Below are positions 17,868 to 27,169 of a stretch of 64,000 bases of DNA, in pieces. Under the pieces are notes generated by a model. That model saw only the letters and a list, made by a program, of their open reading frames with translations. It had not been told where the DNA came from and made no database searches. Numbering within the stretch: position 1 is the stretch's first letter; every line of letters starts with the position of its first letter. The position numbers and the translations under genes are program-made. The DNA is taken from positions 2,190,469 through 2,254,468 of the forward strand of contig WJPL01000001.1 in assembly GCA_009649675.1 (NCBI GenBank), given 5' to 3'. The DNA comes from Alphaproteobacteria bacterium HT1-32. GTDB taxonomy: Bacteria > Pseudomonadota > Alphaproteobacteria > Rhodospirillales > HT1-32.

Positions 17868-19148
17868 TCAACCGTCATCAGCCTCTTCACCGACCGGATC
17901 AACCTGTGCCAGACGCAACTGGGTGATCTGGTTGCGAATTTTGCGTATCACATCGAACCGGAAGCCGTGGAACATGAAGCTTTGACCGGTCTCCGGAATG
18001 CGACGTGCTTCATGCAGCAACAGCCCGGCTACGGTCGAGGCTTCATCATCGGGCAGGGACCAGTCGAATTCGCGGTTCAGGTCACGGATGGTCACATCGC
18101 CATTGACCAGATAGCTGCCGTCGGCTTCCTGGGTGACACCGGCAACGGTTTCATCATGTTCGTCATCGATATCCCCGACAATTTCTTCCAGGATGTCTTC
18201 CAGTGTCACGATACCCTGCAGGGTGCCGTATTCATCAATCACCAGCGCAAAATGCTCCCGACGCAAACGGAATGCCTGCAACTGGTCCAGCAGGGTTGTG
18301 GTATCAGGCACGAACCAGGGTTCGGCCGACAGGGCAACCACGTCGATTTCTGAGACATCACCATTACGGGCGCGGACTTCGCGCAGCAATTGCTTGGCGT
18401 GGATGACCCCGACAATGTCATCCGGGTCTTCGCGATAGAGCGGGATACGGGTAAAGGTGCTGGCAAGAACCTGGTCAACAATGTCGTCGGCTGACTGGTT
18501 GGCATCAATCAGGTTGACGTTTTTCCGGTGTGTCATGATCTCGCCGATATCGACATCATCAAGATCCAGCACACTGCGCAGCATGGCCCGTTCATGGCGG
18601 GTCGTCACGGCATCACCATCATGCAGGTCGATGGCACCCCGCAGTTCTTCTTCCGGATGCAGAGAGGAGTCATCGGCCTCGTTCTTCGCTCCCAGCATCT
18701 TCAGGGTACCGGCAACCAGAATTTCGATGGCATGAGTGACCGGTGAGAAGACCAGCACCATGACTTTCAGGATCGGCGAGACCTTCAGCGCGAGCTTGTT
18801 GGCGTTCTGCAGGGCATAGGTTTTTGGCATGATCTCGGCAAAGATCAGAACCATCAGTGTCATGACGATGGTGGCGTAGACCACTCCGGCCTCACCGAAG
18901 GTGGTGATCATTACGCTGGTGGCCAGAGCCGAAGCCAGAATATTGACCAGATTGTTGCCAAGCAGGATGGCGCCGATCAGCCGTTCCTTGCGGGAATGCA
19001 GTTCGGAGACAATGGCCGCACGTTTGTCACCCTGCTGTTCCAGCCGATGAATGATATGTTTCGAGGTGCTGGTCAGGGCCGTCTCGGAACTGGAAAAGAA
19101 AGCCGAGAGCAACAGCAGGATGAATATCGAGATGAGCGTTATGGTCAT
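17868..19148 (-). CDS. CorC/HlyC-family membrane protein (CNNM/DUF21, CBS, transporter-associated domain)
   Basis: Protein of 426 aa. The N-terminal CNNM/DUF21 membrane domain (about 1-190) has FFSSSETALTSTSKH and NLVNILASALAT; two CBS domains (about 205-330; VIDEYGTLQGIVTLEDILEEIVG is diagnostic) and the small C-terminal CorC_HlyC domain follow. Family members are linked to magnesium or other divalent cation efflux; the old hemolysin label is misleading. It follows aroB by 36 bases on the same strand, a common alphaproteobacterial order (aroK-aroB-corC). Confidence 0.9.
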   Translation of the reverse strand: MTITLISIFILLLLSAFFSSSETALTSTSKHIIHRLEQQGDKRAAIVSELHSRKERLIGAILLGNNLVNILASALATSVMITTFGEAGVVYATIVMTLMVLIFAEIMPKTYALQNANKLALKVSPILKVMVLVFSPVTHAIEILVAGTLKMLGAKNEADDSSLHPEEELRGAIDLHDGDAVTTRHERAMLRSVLDLDDVDIGEIMTHRKNVNLIDANQSADDIVDQVLASTFTRIPLYREDPDDIVGVIHAKQLLREVRARNGDVSEIDVVALSAEPWFVPDTTTLLDQLQAFRLRREHFALVIDEYGTLQGIVTLEDILEEIVGDIDDEHDETVAGVTQEADGSYLVNGDVTIRDLNREFDWSLPDDEASTVAGLLLHEARRIPETGQSFMFHGFRFDVIRKIRNQITQLRLAQVDPVGEEADDG

Positions 19149-19184
19149 GATGACGGTTGGTTGGTTCCGGGCTGTTTCACGATA

Positions 19185-20300
19185 TCAGGCAGCAAGGTCA
19201 TGATCCCAGAGCGCACGGATAGCCGCGGGCTCGACATCATGGGTGATGAAGCTTTGCCCGATACCACGGGCAAGAATCAGGGTCAGGCGACCGCGGTCGA
19301 CCTTCTTGTCACGGCTCATATGGTCCATCAGCCGGTCCGCAAGGCCGGTCTGTCTCAACTGGCCGGGAATATCAGCCGGCAGCCCGACGCGAACCATATG
19401 GTCGCGGACGCGTTCGGCATCTTCAGGCGGGCAGAGACCAAGCCGTGCGGAAAGGTCGAAGGCCAGCCGCATGCCGATTGCAACGCCTTCGCCATGCAGC
19501 AGTGATCCGTTATATCCGGCCTCCGCCTCCAGCGCGTGACCAAAAGTATGGCCGAGATTGAGCAGGGCACGGCGTCCGCTTTCGCGTTCATCTGCTGCGA
19601 CGGTCTCGGCCTTTGCACGACAGCTTTCCATGATCGCCAGGCGGCGGGCGGCAGCATCCCCGCCGATCAGTGCCGTGCCGTTTTCACAGAGCCAGTCAAA
19701 GAATTCCGGACGGTCGATCAGCCCGTATTTCACCACCTCGGCATATCCCGCCAGCAATTCACGTTCCGGGAGGGTGTCGAGGGTTTCGGTGTCTGCCAGC
19801 ACGATACGGGGCTGATAGAAGGCACCGACCAGGTTCTTGCCATGGGGCGAGTTGATGCCGGTCTTGCCGCCAACGGAACTGTCGACCTGAGACAGCAGGG
19901 TGGTCGGGATCTGGATGAAGTCGACACCGCGCAGCAGACTGGCAGCGGCAAAGCCGGCAAGATCACCCACCACGCCCCCGCCAAGTGCGACGACGGCCAG
20001 TCCGCGGCTGGCCCGCCGCGACAGCATGTCATTCATCAGTCGCTGAAACTGATCGAAGCTTTTACTGGCTTCACCGGCAGGCACGACAAAAGCTTCAACC
20101 GTCACACCGGCGGTGGTCAGGGAGTCCGTCAGCGGGCCGAGATAATGAGGGGCAACCGTTTCGTCGGTTACGACAAAGCATCTTGGCTCTCGCAACAACG
20201 GTGCGATATGTGTTCCGGCCTGTGCGATCAGGCCGGGGCCGACCAGAATATCATAGCTGCGATCCTGCAGATCGACGGTCAGGCGTTCATAGTCAGACAT
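19185..20300 (-). CDS. aroB: 3-dehydroquinate synthase
   Basis: Second shikimate-pathway enzyme, cyclising DAHP to 3-dehydroquinate with NAD and a divalent metal. The 371-aa protein has [36 protein letters not shown], the metal ligand histidines in [12 protein letters not shown] and [11 protein letters not shown]. The start at 20300 ([11 protein letters not shown]) matches the family; it overlaps the 3' end of aroK by 8 bases, so the two are coupled. Confidence 0.95.
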   Translation of the reverse strand: MSDYERLTVDLQDRSYDILVGPGLIAQAGTHIAPLLREPRCFVVTDETVAPHYLGPLTDSLTTAGVTVEAFVVPAGEASKSFDQFQRLMNDMLSRRASRGLAVVALGGGVVGDLAGFAAASLLRGVDFIQIPTTLLSQVDSSVGGKTGINSPHGKNLVGAFYQPRIVLADTETLDTLPERELLAGYAEVVKYGLIDRPEFFDWLCENGTALIGGDAAARRLAIMESCRAKAETVAADERESGRRALLNLGHTFGHALEAEAGYNGSLLHGEGVAIGMRLAFDLSARLGLCPPEDAERVRDHMVRVGLPADIPGQLRQTGLADRLMDHMSRDKKVDRGRLTLILARGIGQSFITHDVEPAAIRALWDHDLAA

Positions 20301-20886
20301 TTGGTCGCTTTCTCCGGGATGTTCCGGACTGGAGATAATCGGCAATGGCGCGGGCAACACGGTCCGTCATGTCGTCTGCTGATTCATCATGACAGTCTAC
20401 CGTGATATCAGATTCCGCATAGACCGGATATCGCTGGTCCATCAGGCCGGCAAGGATATCGCGGGGTTCACCCTTGTTCAGGATCGGGCGGTGGGTCCGC
20501 CCGGCAGTGCGCTTGATCAGCAGTTCCAGATCAGCGCGTAACCAGACTGAAATCGCTTTCTGGAGAATCAGTTGCCGGGTATCCGGGTCCATGAATGCCC
20601 CGCCACCGGTTGACAGGATCATCGGTTTGGAAGACAGCAGCCGCCGGATGACCCGGCGTTCACCATCACGGAATTCCGGTTCGCCATAGGTGGCAAAGAT
20701 ATCGGCAACAGATAACCCGGCTGCCGCCTCGATTTCGCTGTCCGCATCGGTGAAAGGCAGATTGAATCGCTCAGCGATCTTGCGACCGATACAGGTTTTC
20801 CCGGCACCCATCAGACCAACAAAAACAAGCGGGCGGTCCGGTATCACATCACTGGTCTTTACCTGTGTCAGGCTTGAATGATTCAT
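20293..20886 (-). CDS. aroK: Shikimate kinase
   Basis: P-loop kinase of 197 aa that phosphorylates shikimate. The Walker A motif is [11 protein letters not shown] (about 24-34). Substrate residues are in [21 protein letters not shown] and STGGGAFM, and the lid is in [11 protein letters not shown]. The ATG at 20886 was preferred over a frame 20 codons longer because it has a purine-rich site (GAAGTAGAG) and a usual N-terminal length. It is the first gene of aroK-aroB-corC. Confidence 0.93.
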   Translation of the reverse strand: MNHSSLTQVKTSDVIPDRPLVFVGLMGAGKTCIGRKIAERFNLPFTDADSEIEAAAGLSVADIFATYGEPEFRDGERRVIRRLLSSKPMILSTGGGAFMDPDTRQLILQKAISVWLRADLELLIKRTAGRTHRPILNKGEPRDILAGLMDQRYPVYAESDITVDCHDESADDMTDRVARAIADYLQSGTSRRKRPNV

Positions 20887-21051
20887 CTCTACTTCAGTTT
20901 CTGGTCCGCTGGCACGCGTTGCGCCCCCGGTCGCCTGTCGGTACACTGCCGCATTATCGTCATGTTGGGCAACTACCTTCGGTAAACTCGTGCCGGTGTC
21001 AACAGCATCCGGGCGGAAAACGCAACCAATCGTCAGGGCGTCGTCAGAATA

Positions 21052-21186
21052 ATGTGGAAGTTTATCCTGTTGTTAATTTTGGCCGGAATTGTCGGCGGAG
21101 GAGTTTATCTTGCGACCTGGGATATGCCGCCGCCCTCTGAACGCCTGGAGAAAGTTATTCCCAATGACCGTTTCAACAGCAATTAA
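21052..21186 (+). CDS. Small single-span membrane protein (44 aa)
   Basis: Frame encoding a protein that starts [17 protein letters not shown], a clear hydrophobic membrane helix, followed by [18 protein letters not shown] and a short polar tail. It fits a bitopic small protein with a periplasmic Pro-rich tail or an uncleaved signal anchor. Its last 23 bases overlap the start of the exported protein gene at 21164 in another frame, which suggests translational coupling. It is below the usual gene-caller cut-off. No function is known to me. Confidence 0.7.
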   Translation: MWKFILLLILAGIVGGGVYLATWDMPPPSERLEKVIPNDRFNSN

Positions 21187-22924
21187 GCGCAGCCTGCTGG
21201 CGGCACTCACCGCCTCACTGCTTGGTATGTTTCATGTTCCGGCCCATGCGCAGTCCGGACCGGTTCAGCTGCTGAAAAAACGGCAACCCGACCGGGCAAC
21301 GCCGCCTGGCCCCGCGGTTGAGCAACCGCAGTCCGGAACCCGGGCACCCAGTGGGGTGACGGTTCGGCGGCTGGGCGTTGTCAGTGCTGAATCTGTCGGT
21401 GTTCTGACCAGTGGTCAGGGCGGTCTGGGCAGTGGTATGTGGGGTAACCTCGACCGCAGCCGGGTTGCAGCCCTGCTTGAAGCATTACCGGATCAGCTGG
21501 CCAGCCCGGCGCTGCGTGATCTGCAGCAACGCCTGTTGCTGACTGCTGCGACCATTCCGTCAGGTGAGGGCCGGTCAATTCTGGAACTCCGTGCTCTCAA
21601 ACTGGCAGCGCTTGGCGATCTGGAAAATGTCGAGCGACTGGTCGGGTCTGCGCCTGACCGGCAGGGCAATGAGGTGCTGGATCGTCTGATGGCCGAAGCG
21701 GCACTGATGTCGAGTGACCCGATGACCGCCTGTGCAAGCGCGGGATATGTAAATCAGCAGTACAATACGGGCTTCTGGCAGCGTCTTGATATCTATTGCC
21801 GGATTCGCCAGCAGGACCGCAATGGCGCCATGCTCGGGCTTGATCTGTTGCGTGAATCCTCCGGAACGGCACCGTTCCTGCTTGCGGCCGAGGCAACACT
21901 GGCCGCCGCCAGCCAGCCGTCGATTCAGGCTGATGGTCTGGACGTGCTGGATGTTGCCATGTTGATTGCGGGCGGTTACGGGCCGCCGCCGGAAGCCATC
22001 GAAACCATCCCCACTTCAACCCTGCTGTCACTGGCCTTCGCTGATACCGTGCCAACTGAAATCCGTCTGCTGGCGGCTGAACGCGGTGTTGCGGCGGGTG
22101 TTGTCGAGGCCGATACGCTGCGCAGCATTTATCAGTTCGTCGGTTTCGGGACGGCGCAAATATCGGACCCGATTGCTGCCGCCGGGACGCTGGCACCCGG
22201 TCAGGCGCGGGCATTGCTCTATCAGGCAAGCCAGAGCCAGTCCTTTGACGCAGCTCAGGCGGAACTGATGCGTGCTGCACTGGCGACTGCCGGAACCGCC
22301 TGGCAGTATCTGGTCGTCGCCCACGCATTTCAGCCTGTGGTCAGCAGTATCTCACCCAATCCGTCACTGAACTGGTTTGCCCCCTTTGCGGTGGCCGGGC
22401 TGCTGACGGCAGGTGATTATCCGTCGGCGGAACGCTGGGTTGCCATGATGGAGGCAAATGCTCCGGTCAGTGATGAAGCGGCCCGGCTGGCGCATGATCT
22501 TCGTCCGCTGATCTGGGTTGCACAGTCACCGGTACCGACCCTGCCGCAGATTGCCTCGGTTTTTCCGGGTACGGATGCGGGAACTGATCTCAGCGTCCGT
22601 GCGCGGCTGCTGCCGCTGATGGCTGCTGTCGATATCGAGACGCCGGGCGAAAGCTGGACGCCACTGTTGTCCTGGACGGCACCTCAGGCGGTGGAGATTG
22701 CACCGGAACATCTGATTGCCGGTCTGCGCCGGGCGTCGAATGAAAACAGGACGGCAGAGACCGCCGTGCTGGCCCTGCGCCTTCTGGGGGCCGCTGGTCC
22801 CGGGGGATCTGCACGTCAGGCAGTTGTGGTCGCGGTTGAGGCCCTTAACCGGGTCGGCCTGGAAATGGACGCCCGGGCCATTGCCCTGGAATCTGCCATT
22901 GCCGGTATTGGTTCAGGCAGCTGA
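21164..22924 (+). CDS. Exported alpha-helical protein of unknown function
   Basis: Protein of 586 aa with a standard signal peptide (positively charged [17 protein letters not shown], cleavage expected near AHA-QS), a Pro-rich segment (about 30-65) and a long Ala/Leu-rich helical region that looks like degenerate tetratricopeptide-like repeats. Homologues next to aroK and xerD in related genomes often carry the uninformative label 'antifreeze glycopeptide polyprotein'. The start at 21164 was chosen because it begins the signal peptide. xerD follows after 3 bases, so the small membrane protein, this protein and xerD probably form one operon. Confidence 0.75.
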   Translation: MTVSTAIKRSLLAALTASLLGMFHVPAHAQSGPVQLLKKRQPDRATPPGPAVEQPQSGTRAPSGVTVRRLGVVSAESVGVLTSGQGGLGSGMWGNLDRSRVAALLEALPDQLASPALRDLQQRLLLTAATIPSGEGRSILELRALKLAALGDLENVERLVGSAPDRQGNEVLDRLMAEAALMSSDPMTACASAGYVNQQYNTGFWQRLDIYCRIRQQDRNGAMLGLDLLRESSGTAPFLLAAEATLAAASQPSIQADGLDVLDVAMLIAGGYGPPPEAIETIPTSTLLSLAFADTVPTEIRLLAAERGVAAGVVEADTLRSIYQFVGFGTAQISDPIAAAGTLAPGQARALLYQASQSQSFDAAQAELMRAALATAGTAWQYLVVAHAFQPVVSSISPNPSLNWFAPFAVAGLLTAGDYPSAERWVAMMEANAPVSDEAARLAHDLRPLIWVAQSPVPTLPQIASVFPGTDAGTDLSVRARLLPLMAAVDIETPGESWTPLLSWTAPQAVEIAPEHLIAGLRRASNENRTAETAVLALRLLGAAGPGGSARQAVVVAVEALNRVGLEMDARAIALESAIAGIGSGS

Positions 22925-22927
22925 CCG

Positions 22928-23857
22928 TTGGCTGTCCCGGAGCTTGAGCTTTTCCTTGAGATGATTGCAGCAGAGCGGGGGGCTGCGCGCCGGACATCAA
23001 AAGCCTACCGCAGTGACCTGGAAGACTTTGCGGATTTTCTTGATGCCCGCGGACGGGATCTGGCGCGGGCCGGGCGCGAGCAGATTTCAGATTATCTGAC
23101 GGCATTATCACGCTCGGGAATGGCGGCGACAACGCAGGCCCGGCGGCTGAGTTGTCTGCGGCAGTTCTATCGCTTTCTGATTGCCGAGAAAATCCGGAGC
23201 GATGACCCGACGGCGGCCATTGATGGTCCGCGCCGGGGCAAGCCGCTGCCGAAATATCTGACCGAATTTGAAACCGCTCTGCTGATCGAGACGGCGGCGC
23301 TGGGACATGCAGCACGGGATATCCGTCTGGTGGCACTGCTGGAACTGGCTTATGGCTCGGGCCTGCGGGTTTCTGAGCTGGTTTCCCTGCCGCTGAATGC
23401 TGCGGCACGGGACGAAGGCTGGCTGACGGTTCGGGGTAAAGGTGACAAGGAACGGATTGTCCCGCTCAGCCCGCCCTCCCGGCAGGCGATTGAGGGTTGG
23501 CTGATGGTGCGGCCGGTGACCAACGGACGATCACGCGCGGCCTCTTATCTGTTTCCCGGACGTGGTGTCGCCGGGCATCTGACGGCCCAGACTTTCTATA
23601 ATGAACTGAAAGAACTGGCGGTCAGGGCAGGGATCGACCCGACCCGTGTGTCGCCGCATATATTGCGGCACAGTTTCGCCACGCATCTGGTCGCCAATGA
23701 TGCGGATCTGCGTGCTGTGCAGCAAATGCTGGGCCATGCGAACATCGCGACAACCGAAATCTATACGCATGTGCAGGATGACCGGTTGTCAGCAACCGTC
23801 CGGCGCGCGCATCCGCTTGCTGCCCTGTCAGACCAGATGACGGGCAAGAAGACCTGA
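22928..23857 (+). CDS. xerD: Tyrosine recombinase XerD
   Basis: Site-specific recombinase of 309 aa that, with XerC, resolves chromosome dimers at dif. The N-terminal SAM-like core-binding domain (LEMIAAERGAARRTSKAYRSDLEDF) is followed by the catalytic domain with the full RKHRHY set: GSGLRVSELVSL, GKGDKERIVPL, HILRHSFATHL, MLGHANIATTEIYTHV. The start is a TTG at 22928; an ATG 11 codons later would cut the conserved N-terminus. The C-terminal partner-contact tail is present. It is a core gene, not a mobile-element integrase. Confidence 0.93.
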   Translation: MAVPELELFLEMIAAERGAARRTSKAYRSDLEDFADFLDARGRDLARAGREQISDYLTALSRSGMAATTQARRLSCLRQFYRFLIAEKIRSDDPTAAIDGPRRGKPLPKYLTEFETALLIETAALGHAARDIRLVALLELAYGSGLRVSELVSLPLNAAARDEGWLTVRGKGDKERIVPLSPPSRQAIEGWLMVRPVTNGRSRAASYLFPGRGVAGHLTAQTFYNELKELAVRAGIDPTRVSPHILRHSFATHLVANDADLRAVQQMLGHANIATTEIYTHVQDDRLSATVRRAHPLAALSDQMTGKKT

Positions 23858-23870
23858 AATCAGCGCGGGG

Positions 23871-24464
23871 CTATTTATCCTTGATGAGCTTGTCGAGCTG
23901 CTTCTGCATCGCTTCAAGCTGCGACTTCATGTCGTTCAGATCATCATCCTGCTCTTCTTCCTTGGAATCCGCAGCAGGCTTTTCTGACAGGTTCGGCGTT
24001 GGTATGCCGGGGGCAAACATCTTCATCGCATTCTCGAACATCGCGACGTTCTGCTTGTTCAGTTCCTCGATCTGGTTCAGCGGAAACATGCCGCCGAGGG
24101 CTTTTTCCATATAGCCGCGCATTTCGTCCTGATTGGTCGAAAAGCTGCCCATCGCATGTTCCAGATAACGCGGAACCAGCCCGCCAAGGCTGTCGCCGTA
24201 GAAACCGATCAGCTGTCGCAGGAAGCTGATGGGCAACAGATTCTGTCCGCCCTTGCTTTCTTCCTCGACAATGATCTGGGTCAGGACCGAACGGGTGATA
24301 TCTTCACCGGTTTTTGCGTCGAAGACCGCAAAATCCTTGTCGTCCTTCACCATCTGGGCGAGGTGATCGAGCGTCACGTATGAACTTGTCTCGGTGTTAT
24401 ACAGGCGCCGGTTCGCGTATTTTTTTATTGTAATTGGTTTGGCGCCGTCTGAGCTTTCGGCCAT
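23871..24464 (-). CDS. phaR: Polyhydroxyalkanoate synthesis repressor PhaR
   Basis: Repressor of 197 aa that binds both DNA and PHB granules, so phasin genes are derepressed when polymer appears. The N-terminal PHB_acc_N domain is KYANRRLYNTETSSYVTLDHL (about 13-33); the PHB_acc domain follows (PISFLRQLIGFYGDSLGGLVPRYLE). The acidic, coiled tail (EEEQDDDLNDMKSQLEAMQKQLDKLIKDK region) may mediate oligomers. The start at 24464 was chosen over a frame 102 codons longer that reads antisense through the neighbouring gene. It is divergent from a phasin-like gene with TGC-rich repeats between them. Confidence 0.93.
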   Translation of the reverse strand: MAESSDGAKPITIKKYANRRLYNTETSSYVTLDHLAQMVKDDKDFAVFDAKTGEDITRSVLTQIIVEEESKGGQNLLPISFLRQLIGFYGDSLGGLVPRYLEHAMGSFSTNQDEMRGYMEKALGGMFPLNQIEELNKQNVAMFENAMKMFAPGIPTPNLSEKPAADSKEEEQDDDLNDMKSQLEAMQKQLDKLIKDK

Positions 24465-24483
24465 CCTGTTCCAACCCGTAATT

Positions 24484-24568
24484 ATTGCGCAGCAAAAACC
24501 ATCAACCAAATTATTGTGCAATGCAAGACGCGATTGGCCTGAAACAGCCTGAACGTGACGGCTGCAGC
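24484..24568. promoter_or_regulatory. TGC-rich repeats between phaR and the phasin-like gene: candidate PhaR sites
   Basis: TTGCGCAGCAA (24484-24494), TTGTGCAATGCAA (24514-24526) and GCTGCAGC (24561-24568) are near-palindromic TGC/GCA-rich motifs inside the 126-base divergent promoter region. PhaR of Paracoccus is known to bind TGC-rich repeats near phasin and phaR promoters. A closely related perfect palindrome lies upstream of phaA. Confidence 0.5.
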
Positions 24569-24590
24569 ATTTCCGGGCTATGATAAGAGC

Positions 24591-24938
24591 ATGACAGACA
24601 AGCCACCTTTTGATGAATTCTCCCGCGCTTGGATGGAGCTGATGAAGCCACCGTCCGACCTCAATGAGACGGAGAAGGATTTTGCCGAAGTGCAGCAAAA
24701 AGCCTACCGGATGGTGATGGAAGGAATGCAGGCATTTGCCACCGGGTTCAGTGAGCGGGCGGTACAACATTTTCGCGAGGCGGCTTCTTCAGCAGAGCCT
24801 TCCGTGGTGAATACAGCCCGGATCGAACAGCTCGAAGCGCGCCTGGCACAGGTCGAGACAGAACTTGCAGCATTGAAGAAAGCAAAGGCGGCAAAACCCC
24901 GCCGGACAACCAGAAAGCCGGCGAAGCCGAAGGCCTGA
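24591..24938 (+). CDS. Phasin-like granule-associated protein with basic tail
   Basis: Protein of 115 aa. An amphipathic helical region (about 5-70; FSRAWMELMKPP and FAEVQQKAYRMVMEGMQAF) precedes a coiled coil (IEQLEARLAQVETELAALKKA) and an Ala/Lys/Pro/Arg tail (KPRRTTRKPAKPKA). The layout is like PhaF/PhaI-type proteins, whose basic tails bind DNA and attach polymer granules to the nucleoid. It lacks an easily assigned Pfam phasin core, so the call rests on composition and on its place divergent from phaR and upstream of phaAB. A strong hairpin terminates it. Confidence 0.6.
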   Translation: MTDKPPFDEFSRAWMELMKPPSDLNETEKDFAEVQQKAYRMVMEGMQAFATGFSERAVQHFREAASSAEPSVVNTARIEQLEARLAQVETELAALKKAKAAKPRRTTRKPAKPKA

Positions 24939-24968
24939 ATCTTCCGGAAGATTCAGGGTTTTGTCTTT
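24935..24968 (+). terminator. Intrinsic terminator of the phasin-like gene
   Basis: CTGAATCTT and AAGATTCAG form a perfect 9-bp stem around CCGG, followed by GGTTTTGTCTTTT. The stem begins at the stop codon itself. Confidence 0.8.
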
Positions 24969-24970
24969 TA

Positions 24971-24985
24971 TGCTGCAATGCAGCA
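24971..24985. promoter_or_regulatory. Perfect palindrome upstream of phaA: candidate PhaR site
   Basis: TGCTGCAATGCAGCA is a 15-base palindrome with a single central base, about 107 bases before the phaA start, and it shares TGCAATGCA with the site between phaR and the phasin-like gene. Confidence 0.5.
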
Positions 24986-25091
24986 TTGGGCTTCAGGCTG
25001 AATTCAAAACCTGCATATGAATTGATTTTTGGCTTTTTCTCGGCTATTGAAGGCCATTCAGAACAAGTCGCAACCTCAGGAGGAGACCCCC

Positions 25092-26264
25092 ATGACGGAC
25101 GTTGTTATCGCAGGTGCAGCAAGAACGCCGATTGGCTCATTCTCGGGCGCTTTGAGCACGCTCTCCGCTACGCAACTCGGTCAGGTGGCGGTTGATGCCG
25201 CATTGCAACGGGCGGGTGTCGAGCCGGGGGAAGTCAATGAAGTGCTGCTGGGTCAGGTGCTGACGGCGGGCGTCGGCCAGAATGCTGCGCGCCAGACTGC
25301 AATGGCTGCCGGCATTCCAGAAAGTGCCACGGCGATGACGATCAATCAGGTCTGTGGTTCCGGTCTGCGGGCGGTTGCGATGGCGCAGCAGGCAATCAAA
25401 TGCGGCGATGCTGATATTGTTGTCGCTGGCGGTCAGGAAAGCATGAGCCTTTCTGCCCATGCCATGCATTTGCGGTCTGGCACGAAGATGGGTGATTCCC
25501 AGATGGTCGACACCATGATCCGGGATGGGCTGTGGTGCGCTTTCAACGGCTATCACATGGGCACGACGGCAGAAAACGTCGCCGAGAAGTTCCAGATTAC
25601 CCGCGACGAACAGGACGCTTTTGCCTGTGCTTCCCAGAACAAGGCGGAAGCCGCGCAGAAGGATGGCCGGTTTGCTGATGAGATCGCTCCGGTAACGGTG
25701 AAGAACCGCAAGGGCGATATCGTTGTCGATCAGGATGAATATATTCGTCACGGTGCGACCGTTGACTCGCTGGCAAAACTGCGCCCGGCATTTTCAAAAG
25801 ATGGCACGGTCACGGCCGGTAATGCATCCGGCCTGAATGACGGGGCTGCGGCACTGGTCATGATGTCTGGTGATGCTGCTGCAAAGCGGGGTATTACACC
25901 GCTTGCCCGTATTGTTTCCTGGGCGACCGCCGGTGTTGATCCGGCAATCATGGGGACCGGCCCTATTCCGGCCGTCCGCAAGGCACTGGACAAGGCGGGC
26001 TGGTCGATTGGTGATCTCGACCTGATCGAAGCCAACGAAGCATTTGCTGCACAGGCGATCGGCGTGAACCGGGATCTTGGCTGGAACACGGATATCGTGA
26101 ATGTGAATGGTGGTGCCATTGCCCTTGGCCATCCGATTGGCGCATCCGGTGCGCGCGTGATCACGACGCTGTTGCATGAAATGGCGCGTCGGGACGCAAA
26201 GAAAGGCATCGCGACATTGTGCATCGGCGGCGGAATGGGCATCGCCCTCTGCGTCGAACGCTGA
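25092..26264 (+). CDS. phaA: Acetyl-CoA acetyltransferase (beta-ketothiolase)
   Basis: Biosynthetic thiolase of 390 aa condensing two acetyl-CoA to acetoacetyl-CoA, first step of PHB synthesis. The acylated cysteine is in [11 protein letters not shown], the active-site histidines in [28 protein letters not shown], and the second cysteine in [12 protein letters not shown]. The start at 25092 has a strong AGGAGG site 11 bases upstream. phaB follows after 85 bases, so the two form the usual phaAB unit; phaC is not in this window. Confidence 0.95.
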   Translation: MTDVVIAGAARTPIGSFSGALSTLSATQLGQVAVDAALQRAGVEPGEVNEVLLGQVLTAGVGQNAARQTAMAAGIPESATAMTINQVCGSGLRAVAMAQQAIKCGDADIVVAGGQESMSLSAHAMHLRSGTKMGDSQMVDTMIRDGLWCAFNGYHMGTTAENVAEKFQITRDEQDAFACASQNKAEAAQKDGRFADEIAPVTVKNRKGDIVVDQDEYIRHGATVDSLAKLRPAFSKDGTVTAGNASGLNDGAAALVMMSGDAAAKRGITPLARIVSWATAGVDPAIMGTGPIPAVRKALDKAGWSIGDLDLIEANEAFAAQAIGVNRDLGWNTDIVNVNGGAIALGHPIGASGARVITTLLHEMARRDAKKGIATLCIGGGMGIALCVER

Positions 26265-26276
26265 TAGGCTGATCTT

Positions 26277-26304
26277 GCGAAGGCGGGTGGGAGTCCGCCT
26301 TCGC
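26277..26304 (+). promoter_or_regulatory. Intercistronic hairpin between phaA and phaB
   Basis: GCGAAGGCGG and CCGCCTTCGC form a perfect 10-bp stem with an 8-base loop and no T run. It could stabilise the phaA message or reduce read-through into phaB rather than terminate. Confidence 0.6.
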
Positions 26305-26349
26305 CAACAGCCTGAACGGGCATAACAGTAATACCAACAGGAGGTTTCT

Positions 26350-27072
26350 ATGGCGCGAGTAGCGTTAGTGACAGGCGGCACCCGGGGCATTGGCGAGGCA
26401 ATCAGTATTGCCCTGAAAGATGCCGGATATAACACGGTCGCCAGTTACGCTGGCAATGATGATGCCGCGAAGGCATTCACGGCGGCTACCGGCATTCCGG
26501 CCTACAAGTTTGACGTCGGGAATTTTGAGGATTGCAAGGCGGGGATCGCCAGGATTGAAGCTGAAGTTGGTCCGATTGAAGTGCTGGTCAATAACGCGGG
26601 TATCACCCGCGACGGAACCATGCACCGTATGGCGCAGGACCAGTGGCAGGCTGTGATTGATACGAACCTCGGCAGTTGCTTCAACATGTCGCGTTGTGTC
26701 ATCGACGGAATGCGTGACCGGAATTTTGGGCGTATCGTCAATATCGGATCGATCAATGGTCAGGCCGGTCAGTATGGCCAGGTAAACTATGCCGCGGCCA
26801 AGTCCGGTATCCACGGTTTCACCAAGGCGCTGGCGCAGGAAGGTGCTGCCAAGGGGATCACGGTCAACGCGATTGCGCCGGGCTATATCAACACCGACAT
26901 GGTGCGTGCGGTGCCGGAAGCGGTGCTGGAAAAGATCGTCGCGAAAGTGCCGGTTGGCCGTCTCGGTGAAGCCAGCGAGATTGCTCGCGGCGTCCTGTTT
27001 CTGGTGGCTGACGAGGCCGGTTTCGTTACCGGCTCGACCCTGTCGATCAACGGCGGTCAGCATATGTATTGA
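26350..27072 (+). CDS. phaB: Acetoacetyl-CoA reductase
   Basis: Short-chain dehydrogenase of 240 aa that reduces acetoacetyl-CoA to (R)-3-hydroxybutyryl-CoA with NADPH. It has the TGGTRGIGEAIS cofactor motif at the start, NNAGITRDGTMHRM (diagnostic of PhaB), the catalytic Ser-Tyr-Lys set (IGSINGQAGQ, VNYAAAKSG) and the C-terminal GSTLSINGGQHMY. AGGAGG precedes the ATG by 6 bases. A hairpin follows the stop. Confidence 0.95.
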   Translation: MARVALVTGGTRGIGEAISIALKDAGYNTVASYAGNDDAAKAFTAATGIPAYKFDVGNFEDCKAGIARIEAEVGPIEVLVNNAGITRDGTMHRMAQDQWQAVIDTNLGSCFNMSRCVIDGMRDRNFGRIVNIGSINGQAGQYGQVNYAAAKSGIHGFTKALAQEGAAKGITVNAIAPGYINTDMVRAVPEAVLEKIVAKVPVGRLGEASEIARGVLFLVADEAGFVTGSTLSINGGQHMY

Positions 27073-27076
27073 GGCA

Positions 27077-27108
27077 TTCAGGGCGTGGCCAGCGGGTCAC
27101 GCCCTGAA
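27077..27108 (+). terminator. Hairpin after phaB
   Basis: TTCAGGGCGTG and CACGCCCTGAA form an 11-bp stem with a 10-base loop just after the phaB stop. The following bases (CCTTACTCCC) are not a T run, so termination may need Rho or be partial. Confidence 0.55.
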
Positions 27109-27169
27109 CCTTACTCCCTGCGCGCCTGACCTTACTCCATCGTCACGGCAGCTTTATCTGGCGTGAATT

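Noticed and set aside
22928-23857. Tyrosine recombinase as a sign of a mobile element
   Set aside because: It is a full-length XerD in a conserved chromosomal setting, with no attachment repeats, excisionase or phage genes nearby; the tRNA-Lys has no integrase next to it.
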